Below are positions 23,801-35,730 of a stretch of 64,000 nucleotides of DNA, piece by piece. The notes beneath the pieces were generated by a model that was given only the letters and a program-made list of their open reading frames with translations, was not told where the DNA came from and made no database searches. The position numbers were made by a program, and so were the translations under genes. The stretch is taken from NCBI GenBank assembly GCA_963971285.1, contig OZ020262.1:9306745-9370744 (forward strand), given 5' to 3'. Numbering within the stretch: the stretch's first letter is position 1; every line of letters starts with the position of its first letter. Source of the stretch: Astropecten irregularis. Its lineage: Eukaryota; Echinodermata; Asteroidea; Paxillosida; Astropectinidae.

Positions 23801-26800
23801 GAAAAATGTGTATGTAGTAAAGAATTTTATCGGACAAAATGGCGGCAATTTGTCTGATCTTAAATAGTGCGTTGTGATTGGGCAATTTGTCAAGAGGCGT
23901 GGCCTACCTGATCGGTGCGCTGTCACAAAATGTTGTGTCCGATAATATTATTGGACAATGGACACAGCACACCACATGCACACGCGTACCACGTGGCCGC
24001 ATGGCCCGGCCCGTGCAGCAGCATTGCAACCAGAAAATTCCAAGATTGGTAACCGCGCCGCACCATTCAAAGCATACAAACGTGCACCAGCGAAGTACAC
24101 AGTGGCAAATTTGCAATCGGGCCGGAAGTGCAAGCGTACTTGTATGACATGTACAACGTGTGTGTTTGGTGCAGTCAAGTTGCGCTCGGTACCGTGGGTT
24201 TCGGCCGGCCTCAGAGCAGATTCGCGGTAAGAAATGTGACTTGTCACGCTGAGAAAGTCATCAACTCTGACTGAATATTCTGTAAGGTTGCCGGCACCAA
24301 ATCAACGCAAGATTCCGGAACGAACATGCACGTAGATTGAGACCAGAATCTCATGTATTTTAATACGTCGCTGCAACGATCGTTGTAGCATGTTTTATAA
24401 ACTTTTCCAACTAATCCTACAGAGCTATGCATCCATTGATCGTGCAAATTCGACAAAACAGACGGTGCCGCACGCAGTTTATAAGTTCTGTGATGTGTAA
24501 ATCAGCCAGGATTCATTTCTTGGAAGAATGCAATCGTTTCATTCATCGTTCGTTCAATAGAACGACCCAAGAATCGCTCGGCGCATTTTGGAATCGAAAC
24601 TCAAAAACACAAAATCGAAAAATTCACAGAATCGGTTCCGAAAAAAAATGGAATCGCGATTCCGATTCCAATTTTGGAATCGATTCTCATCGATTCCAGC
24701 GTGGAATCGCCCAAGCCTATTGTACATGTACATGTACATACGTGTACTACAGGCTACATGTATCTTGTTTGTTGTTGTCCCATAGAATATATTCATGGTC
24801 ATCATAATTGTACTGTAATACATGTACTACATGTGTATTTTTGTAACCTGGTCTGAATTTGGAGTTGTGGAGGTACATGTAAGAGTAGCCCCACACATAG
24901 GGCTGTGATGGCTCTTTTTTTAAATCTGTCTCTCAGCCTGGTCGCCATTCACAGCCCTACTTCAAGGCATGACTTAAACATGCAATATCCAAAGTGCAGA
25001 ATTGTCACAAACTTTCGATTTGAATATCTTCTCAAATAAAGAAGACTGGATAATTTCACTTACACTTTCGTATTCCTCAAACTTTGATTTTTCACACCAG
25101 CCCCTTAAAGTTTTCCAAAAGTGTACAATTTCCCGTGAATTTCACCGTAAAAATCCCAGGCTGTAGAATTGATTACCGACAGTGGACGTCGCCATCTTGA
25201 AAAATGACGTCATACAGGATCTCTTTTCAGGGCACCCGACGAGACATGCACATGTTAATTTTGTGACATACAAAACTGGTCCCCATTTAAACCGTTCTTG
25301 CATAGGGGATGAGCAGGGAACCAATGGAGTGATCGCCTGTCGGGTACCTAGACTTCTGACACACGAAGCATTGCTCATCATTTTTCAAGATGGCGACATC
25401 CACTGTCGGGATTCAATTCTACAGCCTGGGATTTCTCCGGTGAAATTCACGGGAAATTGTACAGTTTTGGAAAACTTTAAGGGGCTGGTGTGAAAAATCA
25501 AAGTTTGAGGAATACGAAAGTGTAAGTGAAATTATCCAGTCTTCTTTATTTGAGAAGATATTTAAATCGAAAGTTTGTGACAATTCTGCACTTTGGATAT
25601 TGCGCATTTAAGTCATGCCTTGAAGTAGGGCTGTGAATGGCGACCAGGCTGAGAAACAGATTTAAAAAAAGAGCCATCACAGCCCTATGTGTGGGGCTAA
25701 TGTAAGAGATACACTGAACATGTACATGTGTACATGTACATGTGTACATCATGCTGTACATGTTCCATGTACATGTTCATGTTAACTTCATTACATGTCT
25801 ATGCCTACATTCAGGGTTCTAGCCACGGTGGGCGGCGCTGGGCGGGCCAGCCCGGCACTGGAAATTTGCGCCCGGAACGTAGGTCTGAAAAAAACTCTGC
25901 CGCCCGGCACGAATTTCCGCAGAGTGAATAAAAGTATCAAGTGCCAATATCCTGAATTTTGATCACATTCCTGAATAAAAGTTCACTCTTTTCTGTGTTT
26001 TGAAATATGAAGCACTGATTCTCAATGTTTACAACACGATACAATTTCCAATTTTTAGCGTAGGCCTACCGTATATCTGTACATGTAGCGAACTAGGGCT
26101 CAACTTCATTTCTAGAGCCCACCACTAAAATTGGTCTGGCTAGAACCCTGCCTACATTATGTACAATGTCCAATTCATTACATGTACACTATATGTTTAT
26201 ATTACAAGTAGATTGCATAGTCATTACTCATTATCTACTGTAGTATGTGTCATCCCTTCATCTGCATCAGTGTATTGCATGTACAGTGTACATACATACG
26301 TAATTACGTAAACTGTACATTTGTAGAAAGGCCCTGCCAAATGAGGTAATTTTTACAAGCAACTTGAAGGCAACCAACTTCACCGTGTACGAAAGGAAAA
26401 CTTTGGTGCAGTAGCACAAGAATCTGGTATAAGATTCTCGCGATTCCCAAGAAAATTTTACAAATTTTATGATAATTGTTCCTTCTTTATGGTGATTGCC
26501 TGTAGATTGTTATATGCCAGAAATACACCCTTGTGTGCAGTTTGTAGAAAATGAAAGCAGAACAGAGGAGTTTATAAAAATTTTATTCCTCTTTGAGAAA
26601 GATTTTTCATGGACAGAAAACCCATTGAAAGCCTGTGTCTGGTTTCATTCCTTGATTTTCTGACATTAGAAACACTGTAATGTAATGGAAAATAGGCAAA
26701 CACAGTATCTTTTAAGTGAAGCCCTCCAAAAATATTAAATTTGTGTTCCTCTTATGCAACGAGCGATACTTTAAATAGGAGTATGTAGTGGCGAGGGCAC

Positions 26801-27590
26801 AATGAATGGATTCATTGGTATTTATTCCTTTGATGGTTCATGGTAATGAACTGTCTCCACAGGGAAGTGCAAGTGTAAAAATCTGTTGTCGTTTGTAATA
26901 TTGTACCCTCACCTCTTCCTAAAATCATAAGGCCCAAAAAAAAATTGTTGTGTTGCCCTCAAGTGGAAAAATTAAAATTTTGGGACGGTCGGTCGATTTG
27001 TTTTGTTTTGTTTTTTTGTGGGGGGGGGGGGGGGGGGGGGGCGACTTCCAAACATTTAAGAATAAATACTGTGTCGTTCATATGATACATGGTCACCAGG
27101 GCTTATAAATCAACGATCTTGGGTCGTTTTGAGGAGACACGCTTTTTACTGCTAAATCTTACATTTTCTGTCAAAAATGGTGAGTTTTTATACTTTAGGA
27201 CTCTGAGAAAAAAAAAATAAAAAATCCTGACCCAAAGCTTTGGCATTTTACGGTCGGCCGCTGGGATCAACACAACAATGTTTTTTTTTTTCGGCCTAAT
27301 GGTACAACTCCATACACATTGATTAACTTGTTCCATCTTTTCTGATCTCTCCGCAGCCCGGTGGCTACTCCGTATCGGTCAAGGCTCCGGACAAGATCAA
27401 ACATTTCAAAGTGCAGAGGTTAAATGACCAATACTGCATCGGCTCCAAGCAGTTTGAAAGCTTAGACCACCTGATCGATCACTACAAGCGAGCTCCCATC
27501 TTCAGCTGCGGCAAGACTAACTTCAAGCTTTACCTCACTAAACCCTACCGGGAGGTCTGCAATAATGGCGGGGCTCAGTACCCACCCTAA
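19884..27590 (+). CDS. NCK: NCK-type SH3-SH3-SH3-SH2 adaptor protein
   Basis: Two coding exons, 19884-20840 and 27357-27590, join in phase 0 to give 396 aa (human NCK1/2 are about 380). NCK adaptors link tyrosine-phosphorylated receptors to actin regulators (PAK, WASP/WIP) in the cytoplasm. Visible domains: SH3-1 about residues 5-59 ([18 protein letters not shown]), SH3-2 about 109-162 ([16 protein letters not shown]), SH3-3 about 190-246 ([16 protein letters not shown]), a Pro/Ala linker about 251-266, and SH2 from W287 to the end. The SH2 has FLIRES at 311-316, with R314 as the expected phosphotyrosine-binding arginine. The ATG at 19884 matches the usual NCK start just before SH3-1. The 6.5-kb intron splits the SH2 after ...SETA; the donor is GTAAGT and the acceptor CCGCAG. 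Intron and flanks are full of repeats. A possible N-terminal extension exon is listed separately. The assignment is firm from domain order and motif spacing. Confidence 0.95.
21684..22263 (+). pseudogene. Decayed partial duplicate of the NCK exon, split by two transposons
   Basis: 21684-21803 is a degraded copy of NCK exon bases about 20038-20150, around the SH3-1 end and the following linker. Shared landmarks in order are TTGAACTTTGTCAA, an A-rich stretch, GAGTTTTATGAA, CAGTCGCGTGACCCAAG and CATGGCCCC. Similarity resumes at 22231 (CAGGTTACAATCAACAGGAT) with the next exon segment, CAGGTCACAGTCAACGGGAT at about 20155. The gap is filled by a family D hAT-like MITE (about 21834-22005) and a family B MITE (about 22009-22230). 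The copy has frameshifts and a stop, so it is not coding. It lies about 840 bp downstream of its source in the same intron and orientation. Confidence 0.85.
21834..22005. mobile_element. Family D hAT-like MITE inside the NCK duplicate
   Basis: Ends CAGGGATGAGATTTCTCAG and AATCTCATCCCTG, with the same TTCAGACTTTTTATGCTCCC interior as the copy at 32195. It adjoins the family B element at 22009. Confidence 0.82.
22721..24719. mobile_element. 2.0-kb hAT-type non-autonomous transposon
   Basis: The inverted ends match exactly for 18 bp (TAGGCTTGGGCGATTCCA). The element is flanked by a perfect 8-bp duplication TTGTACAT (22713-22720 and 24720-24727). Both ends carry many subterminal GATTCC/GGAATC motifs, probably transposase-binding repeats. 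Internal ORFs reach only about 114 codons and none resembles a transposase, so it presumably relies on a partner element. It lies in the NCK SH2 intron. Confidence 0.93.
24886..25699. mobile_element. Foldback (MULE-like) element with 9-bp target duplication
   Basis: Arms of about 320 bp (24886-25208 and 25379-25699) are near-identical inverted copies starting TAGCCCCACACATAGGGC, separated by about 170 bp of spacer. A perfect 9-bp duplication ATGTAAGAG flanks it (24877-24885 and 25700-25708). Very long inverted ends plus a 9-bp duplication fit Mutator-like elements. The spacer has a short ORF that I do not recognise. Confidence 0.93.
25812..26150. mobile_element. hAT-type MITE with 8-bp target duplication
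   Basis: Inverted ends CAGGGTTCTAGCCA and TGGCTAGAACCCTG; perfect duplication CCTACATT at 25804-25811 and 26151-26158. 339 bp, no coding capacity. Confidence 0.93.
26151..27356 (+). other. End of the NCK SH2 intron, including a poly-G tract
   Basis: About 20-23 consecutive G bases lie near 27019-27041, followed by A-rich and T-rich runs. I see no exon or clear transposon ends before the acceptor at 27356. Confidence 0.6.
27357..27590 (+). CDS. NCK: NCK terminal exon, C-terminal half of the SH2 domain
   Basis: It encodes 77 residues from PGGYSVSVK through [14 protein letters not shown] and HYKRAPIF to a TAA at 27588. These match the SH2 beta-D/beta-E and BG-loop regions of NCK proteins. A 3'UTR follows; ATTAAA at 28141 is a possible poly(A) signal, but I cannot place the cleavage site. 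Confidence 0.93.
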   Translation, partial: PGGYSVSVKAPDKIKHFKVQRLNDQYCIGSKQFESLDHLIDHYKRAPIFSCGKTNFKLYLTKPYREVCNNGGAQYPP

Positions 27591-29052
27591 ACACCCTCTG
27601 GATTCTCATCAAGACGCTGGATTTGGAAAGCTTGTAATTAGCAATACACTAATACTCCCGTATAAAAAGCTTTGAAAGTGTGTACAATTGTCTATAAAAA
27701 AGAAATGGAACAAGAGTTGGTTTCGATGGATGACACGATCGATACTGTACAGAAAAATAATTATGATGAAAATAATAATTTTTTTTGAAAAGCTGAAGTA
27801 TTTTCCGAAGCAGTCCATGACCCCCCCCCACCACCACCCAAACCCAAACAGTAGGAGTATACTTTGGTTTGATTTGATAAGACAAACAAAAACTGCATAC
27901 GTCCAAGCCTGTCTTTCTGTAAATTCGCAGAAGAAAATTGTGTCTGTATTTTGAAGGAATTCGTCAATGATTCTTCCACGTGACTCAATCAGGCACCTGC
28001 TGAACCAAAAACAAAAAATGAAGTTTGATTTGCTAATGATGTTAGCCTGCGACCCTCGCTTCAAGTTGTCATCTGAGTCTTTTATTTATAACTTCCTCCT
28101 GCATTGAATACCACCTGTTCCCGATTCTTCATAGTAGATCATTAAATATGTTTAATAACCTCTGTACATGTAATGGTAACATTGTAAAGTACATAATATA
28201 TATCCATATTTAATATATCACAGATGCCATCGCATTGGCAACGATATACAATGTATTAAGTAGAAACCAAATATGATATTGAATCATTGTTATTGCAAGA
28301 AAAAAATTAATACTAGAACAAAAATCAAGTATTAAGAATTAACAGCTCGTTTAAGGACAAAAACTTGACAATGCCGGTATTTACGAGTGATCTTCGCGTA
28401 ATATTGATGTTTCTTACAATTACTTGTAGTTTCAAAACTTGGCTTGAGTTCCATATGATTTCAATAGAATTGACACAACTTCTTGCAACATTTGAACTAA
28501 ACGCTAATAAGTTAAAGACTACAATGTGTGATGCTTATTCAAGGCATGATTACAATTGCTTTGCTCTGTTCATGTAATGTACCTAACCAATATCAGATTT
28601 GGATACATATGTGTGTGTGTGTGTTAAATATTTGAAATATTTAACTTTTAAAAACCCAGGCATGAGTCTTTGATATCATTATCCCTACTCAAGTTGCCAG
28701 ATTGCCAGGTTTTTAAAAATTCCACTGGCACCTTGAAGGATGAAGTAAATCCTAGAGATTGTAAGGTGTTTTCACACAAATTTACAGTCGCTCTGTCCAC
28801 AGTGACCCCATTCTGACCCCGTTCACACGAGCTCCTCCAATTGGGGGGATCTGATCCACATTTTGCCAAATTGTAAGATCAGATCCCCCCAATTGATGGA
28901 TCGAGAGTGTAGTGGGAATGCTTACTGTTAAAAGGTGGATCAGGATCTGATCCACCTTTCTTGATCCTCTTCTGGCCGAGGTTACAGATCCCTCAATTGG
29001 AGGATCAGATCCGGCAATAGCAGATAGCAGATCACTTTGTACAGAGACAATT

Positions 29053-29324
29053 AGGGGCCTTTCTCAAGGCTCTGGCTCTGGCTCTGGCTCCAGCTCCGGC
29101 TCCAGCTCTGCCTCCGGATCCAACTTTGGCTCCATTTTGTGAATTCATTCTAAAATAAGGGGTATCAAAATAGTGGCTTCTGGCTGCGGTTCGGAAGTAG
29201 ATTCTTTGGTTTAACAAAAAAAAATAGAGCTTCAGCTTCAATGAAAAACCACAACCTATATTTCAAGCATATGAAAGACAGAGACAAAGCCAGAGCCTTA
29301 GCCGGAGCCAAGCTTTGAGAAAGG
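29053..29324. repeat. Family A MITE, CTTTCTCAAGG-end variant
   Basis: Starts AGGGGCCTTTCTCAAGGCTC with an expanded GGCTCT/GGCTCC run and ends GAGCCAAGCTTTGAGAAAGG. Core as in the other copies. Confidence 0.85.
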
Positions 29325-30498
29325 TATCACAATAGAAGACGTTCCTCCATGCATTTATTATTAACAGTGAAAGAAATGCCATTTAATGGCCAACACTTCT
29401 CCAGTTTACAAAACAGAAACTGATACAATTAGCATAATATATGTACATGTGCTCTAGGAAACCACCTCTGCTAATCCAATCCCCTTTCACTTTCTGTAGA
29501 ATGCACTTTGTACATTAGGCACACGTTTGTTTGTGAATCGTCTTGTTTTTTTGGTTTTTTTCAGTTAATTGTTTATATTTATTTGATAACTTTGTTTCAG
29601 TTGTCCCGATGAAACAAAGGAAGTATTTGTCCCGAGTACAAGGATCTGTCACTGCCTGTTATGTACATTATTTTTGTCAGCATTCCAACACCAGTGCAGA
29701 TGTGATTACCGGTATTATTGTATCATGTTTCCATGGTAAATTATGCTCGTTGCGAAATTGATTTCAATGTTTCTTTTACCAAACACCTGCTTGTCGCGTC
29801 TTGTTGAGGTTTTTCTGTTCACATCTTGGGATGTAGTGATTTCTTTTGTGAATTGATTTGTCAAAAGTTTTTAAGGATTCTTTGGTTAAATTAAGGGTGT
29901 ATCTTACTTTCCAGTCATTATTGGATGTTTGATCGCGATTTGGAGAACTAATTTGTTTTGCATTGTTCGAAGTATTAACATATATATACATGTATATATA
30001 TATTCAAAAGGTTTTATTATAGACAATGCAAATTGTGTGTGATGCAAAATTGAACCTCCGCGACATCTCTGGGTAAAAACACTGTTCTGGGTTGTGTTGG
30101 AGTTTTTCCCGCTCATTTTAGAATCACTCTTGGCTCTTTTTTTAAATGGCGAAAAAGCTGAAAGTTGACTGCAGTGACACAGACATCATTCCTTACTGGA
30201 GTTTTGGGGGTTTTTTTGCCGAACATGGAATACATTATTTTGTTGCATTGAGGCAAGCTTTGTTATTAAAACCGTGGAGGAAGGAAGGGTATCATTCTTT
30301 GTGGTTTTAGCAACTTTCCCCGAAATATTTTTTCAAAATGCAAATCAAAAAGGGTTTTTACCAGAATGGACCATGTTATCTAGCAGGTTGTGAAGATATT
30401 GCATGATGTTTTTAGTATTATTAATGGTGTCAGTGGTTTTTTTGGTACACCTGTGCTAAGATGACACACATTGCATATTGTAACACCTGTTATTCAGT

Positions 30499-30751
30499 AG
30501 ACTTGTAGACAAGTCATTAGATGTTGCAGTGATCGTCTCTGCGCTCACGCGACTCTCGCGATACTGCTACATGTATACTTTCCCGAAAGACTCCTGGCTC
30601 CTGCGAGATTAGTTAGTTTGAAGTTAGTCTGGGGAGCCGAAATCTTGCCGTGCCCAGGAGTCTCGCGAGAAAGTATGGCAGTGTCACGAGAGTGCATGAG
30701 AGCAGAGACAATAATCACCGTGACATCTAACGACTTGTGTACAAGTCTAGT
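30499..30751. repeat. Inverted-repeat element of about 250 bp
   Basis: Outer ends TAGACTTGTAGACAAGTC and GACTTGTGTACAAGTCTA. Arms of about 100 bp mirror GTCTCTGC, CTCTCGCGA and GACTCCTGG blocks. The 9-bp flanks GTTATTCAG and GTTGTTCAC match at 7 of 9 positions, which hints at a Mutator-like origin. Confidence 0.7.
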
Positions 30752-30945
30752 TGTTCACTTGATGCCACTTTGGACAATGTGTATAGGAAACAATATCATA
30801 AATCATAATCAAATCAATTTCATTTTAATCCATCCATTTGATAATAATCAAATTTGATATGAAGAAAAACTTCAGTGCTACATAAATGTTATTGTGATAT
30901 GCTATCTTGTTGGGAAAACCACCTATTAGCAACAGGCAGTTAATA

Positions 30946-31164
30946 GGGGTTTACAAAACGGAGGCTCAGGCTCGGGCTCCAGCTCTGACATCCATATGCT
31001 GCAAATATAGGTTGTGGTTTTTCATTGAAGCTGAAGCTCTGTTTTCCTTTTCAAACCAGAGAATCTACTTCCGAACCGTAGCCTATACACGTTATTTCAG
31101 AATGGATCAACGAAATGAAGCCGGAGCTCGAGACAGAGCCTGAGCCTCCGGTTTCGTAAACACC
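30946..31164. repeat. Family A MITE, GTTTACGAAACGG-end variant
   Basis: Starts GGGGTTTACAAAACGGAGGC and ends GCCTCCGGTTTCGTAAAC; core GAAGCTGAAGCTCTGTTTTC. Confidence 0.85.
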
Positions 31165-31638
31165 CGAAAGACACATCTACTGGAATGCATTCTGTAAATT
31201 ACCTCTCATCTTAGAGCGGTCATTATGTGGAGAAAAAAAATGGAATCAGTGGTTCTGCGACATTCATCTCAAGTTCCTGTAATCACTGAAGGTTCTCAGT
31301 ATTCCTTTATCTGGGACAGCCTGCCTAGTCCAATTTCACAACCAATTCCATGCCGTTTATGTTACTCATAATAGTCCATAACTCATAACGTGGTAATATT
31401 AACCAAACTTTACTGATATTGTCCCTTGCCTACATAAAGCATGGCATATCCATGTCATTGTGAGTTTTATTCCACCTTGTCAGTTTCTGAGGCCAATGAT
31501 GTATAATATTTTATAATAATGTACATGTACATCCGATGAGCACACTAATAATATTAATATAAAGTTGTTTTTACTGTGTATGTACCATACAAAGTTATCC
31601 CAATGTGAATTGTGAAATAACTGTGATTTATCGGGTTC

Positions 31639-31676
<38 letters not shown>

Positions 31677-32194
31677 CTTCCTGATACCCGTTATTAATTC
31701 TTATGACAAATTATGCTGTCAACGTTGGTTGTTGGTCTGATCGTGTATTTGACGACAAACTATCCATTTGTAATTGTAAATTTCTTACATGTAGATGCAT
31801 GAAAAAAAAAAAGCCTGGTTTTTTGATTTTTTAATAATTGTATTACTCGGTGTTTCTATAAAAACACACGCAAGATGTTAATATCTTTCAAACACATACA
31901 CGTATAATGTATTATTAGAACAAGTTGATTATCTCATGGGCACTAAGTCGAGTAGGAGACTGAAATGTGACTATACCTTCCACATGAACATTAAAGGTAA
32001 TATCATACTTTGGTTTTTATCAAAGAAATACAGATTCATGGGCAAAAATATCAAGACAGATACAGTAACAGTCATCTGTGGAAATTTCTGTCCCATACGG
32101 CGGCCACTTTTTGAGAAAACAGTGAAAAACTTTCTCAGCTCTCTCTCTATCTCTTCACCCAAAAAGAAAATGAAAACAAGTGGACGTTGAATGC

Positions 32195-32368
32195 AGGGAT
32201 GAGATTTCTCAGATTGAAGTCTGATTTCAGACTTTTTGTTTTGGATTTCAGATTTTTTTTTTCCCACAGGCTGTGTACAAAAGTATAAGAGATTTTCAGA
32301 TTTCAGTCTTTTTATGCTCCCTGTCAGCTGTTTTCAGACATTTTTATCATTGGTCAATCTCATCCCTG
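32195..32368. mobile_element. Family D hAT-like MITE
   Basis: Ends CAGGGATGAGATTTCTCAG and AATCTCATCCCTG; flanks GTTGAATG and GTTAAATG form an 8-bp duplication with one mismatch. Confidence 0.88.
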
Positions 32369-33140
32369 GTTAAATGATAATAATATTTGGTATGATTACT
32401 GATTTTTAATTGTATTAAAGCAAATTGAAAATTCTTATTATCCGGTATCCACTAAATAGGCCTATACCAGGGGTCTATTTCACCAAACTCATCGTAACTT
32501 ACTATCAATCGTAGGACTTATGACGCATTGCAGCCCCACGTAGGATACAATGGGTTATCCCTCGTAACTCGAGGTATGATCCAATATCATTTCAGATAAA
32601 ATTGTTTGCTGCCCTGTAAGGAAAATAAAATCAAAAGGGAGAATGAAAGAAACAAAAAAAGGCCCATTTCTGACAAAATCTGTCCTTCAGTATAATGTTA
32701 AAAACATGTATGTCATAGTAAAAGTAATTACAACCGTCACTCTTCTTGCTCAAGATTTGAAATGAGGATAGATTTGAATAATAATATTGTAATTATTATT
32801 GCTAGCAGCTACTAGCGTTTGCAAGCAATGTTTATTGTGTAACCGCATTGTTTGCTATGAAATAAAAAAAAATTACACATTTTAAATTAATTACACTACG
32901 TTTGAGTAAGTTTCCTTTTTTGTCATTGTGATTTCATTGGAATTTCGTTTCATTTCCATGTGAACAAAAATAGTTTCAATTTCCTGAATTTGTGAATCGA
33001 AAGCTTATTGTGGGGGGAATTCCGCATGTTCCTTTTGCAATAATGAGGTACAGTTATTGTTGATGATGACATAATTTTGAAGTTAAATTTCCTGGTATTG
33101 CGCCAATTTGTATTGCTATCACGTTTTTTCATACTGTGCT

Positions 33141-33535
33141 AAAGGTACTATTATACTTTGGTATCATACCGAAACAGAAATCGTCACAGATTTACCTATA
33201 ACTTACATGATGTAAAGGTGGTGCTGGTAGAAACATACCGTTAAAACTGTTCTGCCTGAAATGTTGTACTTATCCAGAAAAGAGTAAAAACCAATGACAA
33301 AAACAATTTTGATCTTTTAAAGATCTAAAATAACGGTGAAAAGATTTTTTTAAAGAAATACTGTGGGCGTTTTTCACTTTTTTCTCAAACATTTGACACC
33401 GTATGCCGTATGGGACTGATAATTTCACAGATGACTGTCAAGACTGTCAAGACTATCTTCCTTGATAGTTAATTTTTTTACCCATGAATCTGCATTTCTT
33501 TGACAAACTAAAGCAATGAATGATATTACCTCTAA
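33141..33535. repeat. Family C MITE
   Basis: AAAGGTACTATTATACTTTGG at the left and AATGATATTACCTCTAA at the right, with the shared GAAACATACCGTTAAAAC and CACCGTATG blocks. Confidence 0.8.
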
Positions 33536-35037
33536 GTTATAAGCATGTTGTACTTTGTACAAAAGGAACCAAATCCGATTGACTTTGCTTTGAAAATCAC
33601 CTAGTTAAATTTCTTTCTCGCGTTTGCTGGAGTAATTTTCTGATGATTGGTCCTTTTCGCCAGTGGGAATAGAGGAACTAAGCTCTTAACCATTCCTGTG
33701 TGACGATGTCGACGATGTTTTAAACATTTCTTCGAATTATTTCGAGTTTTAAAGTGATGACACACAATTGGCCACCCCTCCTTCTTTCTTGTAAGTTCTT
33801 ATATATCTAACCCCTCCCCTTCCCATTTAGCACGATCTTGTCTTCTGAATGCCCTACACATTTATTTTGGATGAATAAAATTGGATGGGACTTTTCGATG
33901 CCTCATCTCGCAAGTTCGCTCTCTTTCCTTTGAGAATTTGAACATCAAGGGCTCACGGCGTACTCTCAAGATGGACCGACGCTGACAGTTCAAATAAGCC
34001 CCAAGCCTTGACTCCTATCCTAAACGGAAAGAACATATCAGTGTCATATTATTGTCTACGACATTGTAACCGTGGTAACAGATTAGAGCCCTGTCAAGGT
34101 CAGGAAATATCTCGAGTCCGGCGCGAAATGAATCACTTTCTTAGTTGGCCGACACACAAGCTGCTGTCGGTTATCAAACAATGATGTCATCTCATCGGTA
34201 GATTTAGGGAGATTGTCAGGCGTTTCTGCAACAGCCTGAACCCCCCTCCCCTCCCCCTCCAGCCCCCTCCCCGCCTCTGTTATTTCGGGGACCCACAAGG
34301 GGTAATGAAAAATGAAGGTTTTTAAATGTAGTATCATACTTTGGTAAGAAACCAAAACAGAAATCTTCACAGATTTACTTATAACTTATAGGGTATGAAG
34401 ATGGAGGTGGTAGAAACATATCATTAAAATATTTCCGCCTGAAATGGTGCATTTATCCAGAAATTAGTGAAACAACGACCGGAAATCTGTATTTTCTTTA
34501 ATAAAAACCAAAGTATGATATTACATTTAAGCACTTTTCAAGACGGGTTCCAAAAGAAGTTTCTTATGTGTTTCATTATTTTTTGCATTTTCTGGTGGAA
34601 TCGCCCACGTGATACCGTATTCATAATTTTTTTATACCCATCAAAAGAAAACAAAGCATGCCATTGGTCAACTCAATTAGTTGACAAAGCCTGCCATTGG
34701 TCAGCTCATTAGTAGAATGATTATGACATCTAGGACTAGTGTTTTTTTTTAGCAGTTTTGTGTATGAACGGTGCATGCAGTTTGCATATGTGTGCATGGT
34801 GCTGTTCTTGTAAATAGTGTTTTTTCAATCGTATTAATAAATCAATTAATTAATTGATTCATTAATTTGGTTAATAACAATAATAGGCCTAATCATTTTT
34901 TCTGACGAGCGCCACCATGCGACGCGTGACGATCTTCATGTGGGTCTGGTATCCATTCTCACTTGACTCTTCATCACACGTTTTCCATTGACTGACTAAA
35001 TTTTGCTTTGAAGGAGATGAAACAGAAAGATATCTTG

Positions 35038-35116
35038 CTGCATTCTTGCCAGAAATGCACCGGAAACACCCTTCAAGTTTCAGAAAATACCACGGTCCCA
35101 CCATTAATTTGTGGAG
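35038..35116 (+). other. Candidate untranslated 5' exon end for ENOX
   Basis: A consensus GTAAGT donor at 35117 follows an open stretch about 1 kb upstream of the ENOX acceptor at 36121. It could be the untranslated leader exon implied by that acceptor. If any upstream frame were coding it would meet stops in the next exon, so only a leader role is plausible. Its start is unknown and the coordinate given is arbitrary. The opposite strand has a 71-codon ORF (34889-35104) with no recognised family. Confidence 0.25.
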
Positions 35117-35279
35117 GTAAGTATAAAGGCTAGAATTCCACTGAATTCCAACTTAACACTAGATTCAAGTTTATGGCATAGAGAAATAAGATGATGAAGT
35201 TCAGTCTCACTTTGACTTTCTCAGCTCATGAGCGGCTGTGTCCTGTCATTGCCTGTGACTGTGAGCCTGTGTAATTTGG

Positions 35280-35730
35280 CTGTGTCCCAATTGACTGGCT
35301 GCGACTGTGGCTGTGGCCGTGACGTCACAAATATATCAAGCCACAAGGGAAGGTGACTTCATTGTGGCCGGGCTAACATAATGGCAAGCCAAATGCCAAA
35401 TAATTTGATGAACACTATTTAATAAACACGTTTTTCGCCAATGAATAGGCCTAGGCCTACTATTTTTTTATACGAACAAACACTGCATTTCGAGAAAAAC
35501 TCTGTAGTAAACAAATTTTATCTCGATAAACTTGTGAGTTGTGTTTATCACCACCGATAAACAGTGTTTATCAAATTATTGGGTATTTGGCTTGCCATAA
35601 CCTCAGTTGTGCATATGGATTCAAATCGTCTACGTGGCCAAAAGGCGCGTCCCAATTCTACTGGCTGAATCCAGTTTGAAGACGCAGCTGCAGCCACGGC
35701 CGTAGTCAGCAGCGGCAACCAGTCAATGGG
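35280..35730. repeat. TIR element, GGCTGTGTCCCA family
   Basis: The left end GGCTGTGTCCCAATTGACTG is mirrored by CAGTCAATGGGACACAGC at the right, with GGCTGTGGCCGT / ACGGCCGTAG blocks inside. The AT-rich interior has AAACACTG and TTTATC-type short repeats. No coding capacity. Confidence 0.75.

Noticed and set aside
24427-24823. ORFs of 89-126 codons near the right hAT end
   Set aside because: They read through the GATTCC subterminal repeats and past the target duplication.
25142-25493. ORFs of 79-103 codons in the foldback element
   Set aside because: They run from the spacer into the inverted arms, and neither resembles a transposase.
34889-35104. 71-codon minus-strand ORF
   Set aside because: No recognised motif, no clear splice context on that strand, and length near what chance allows.
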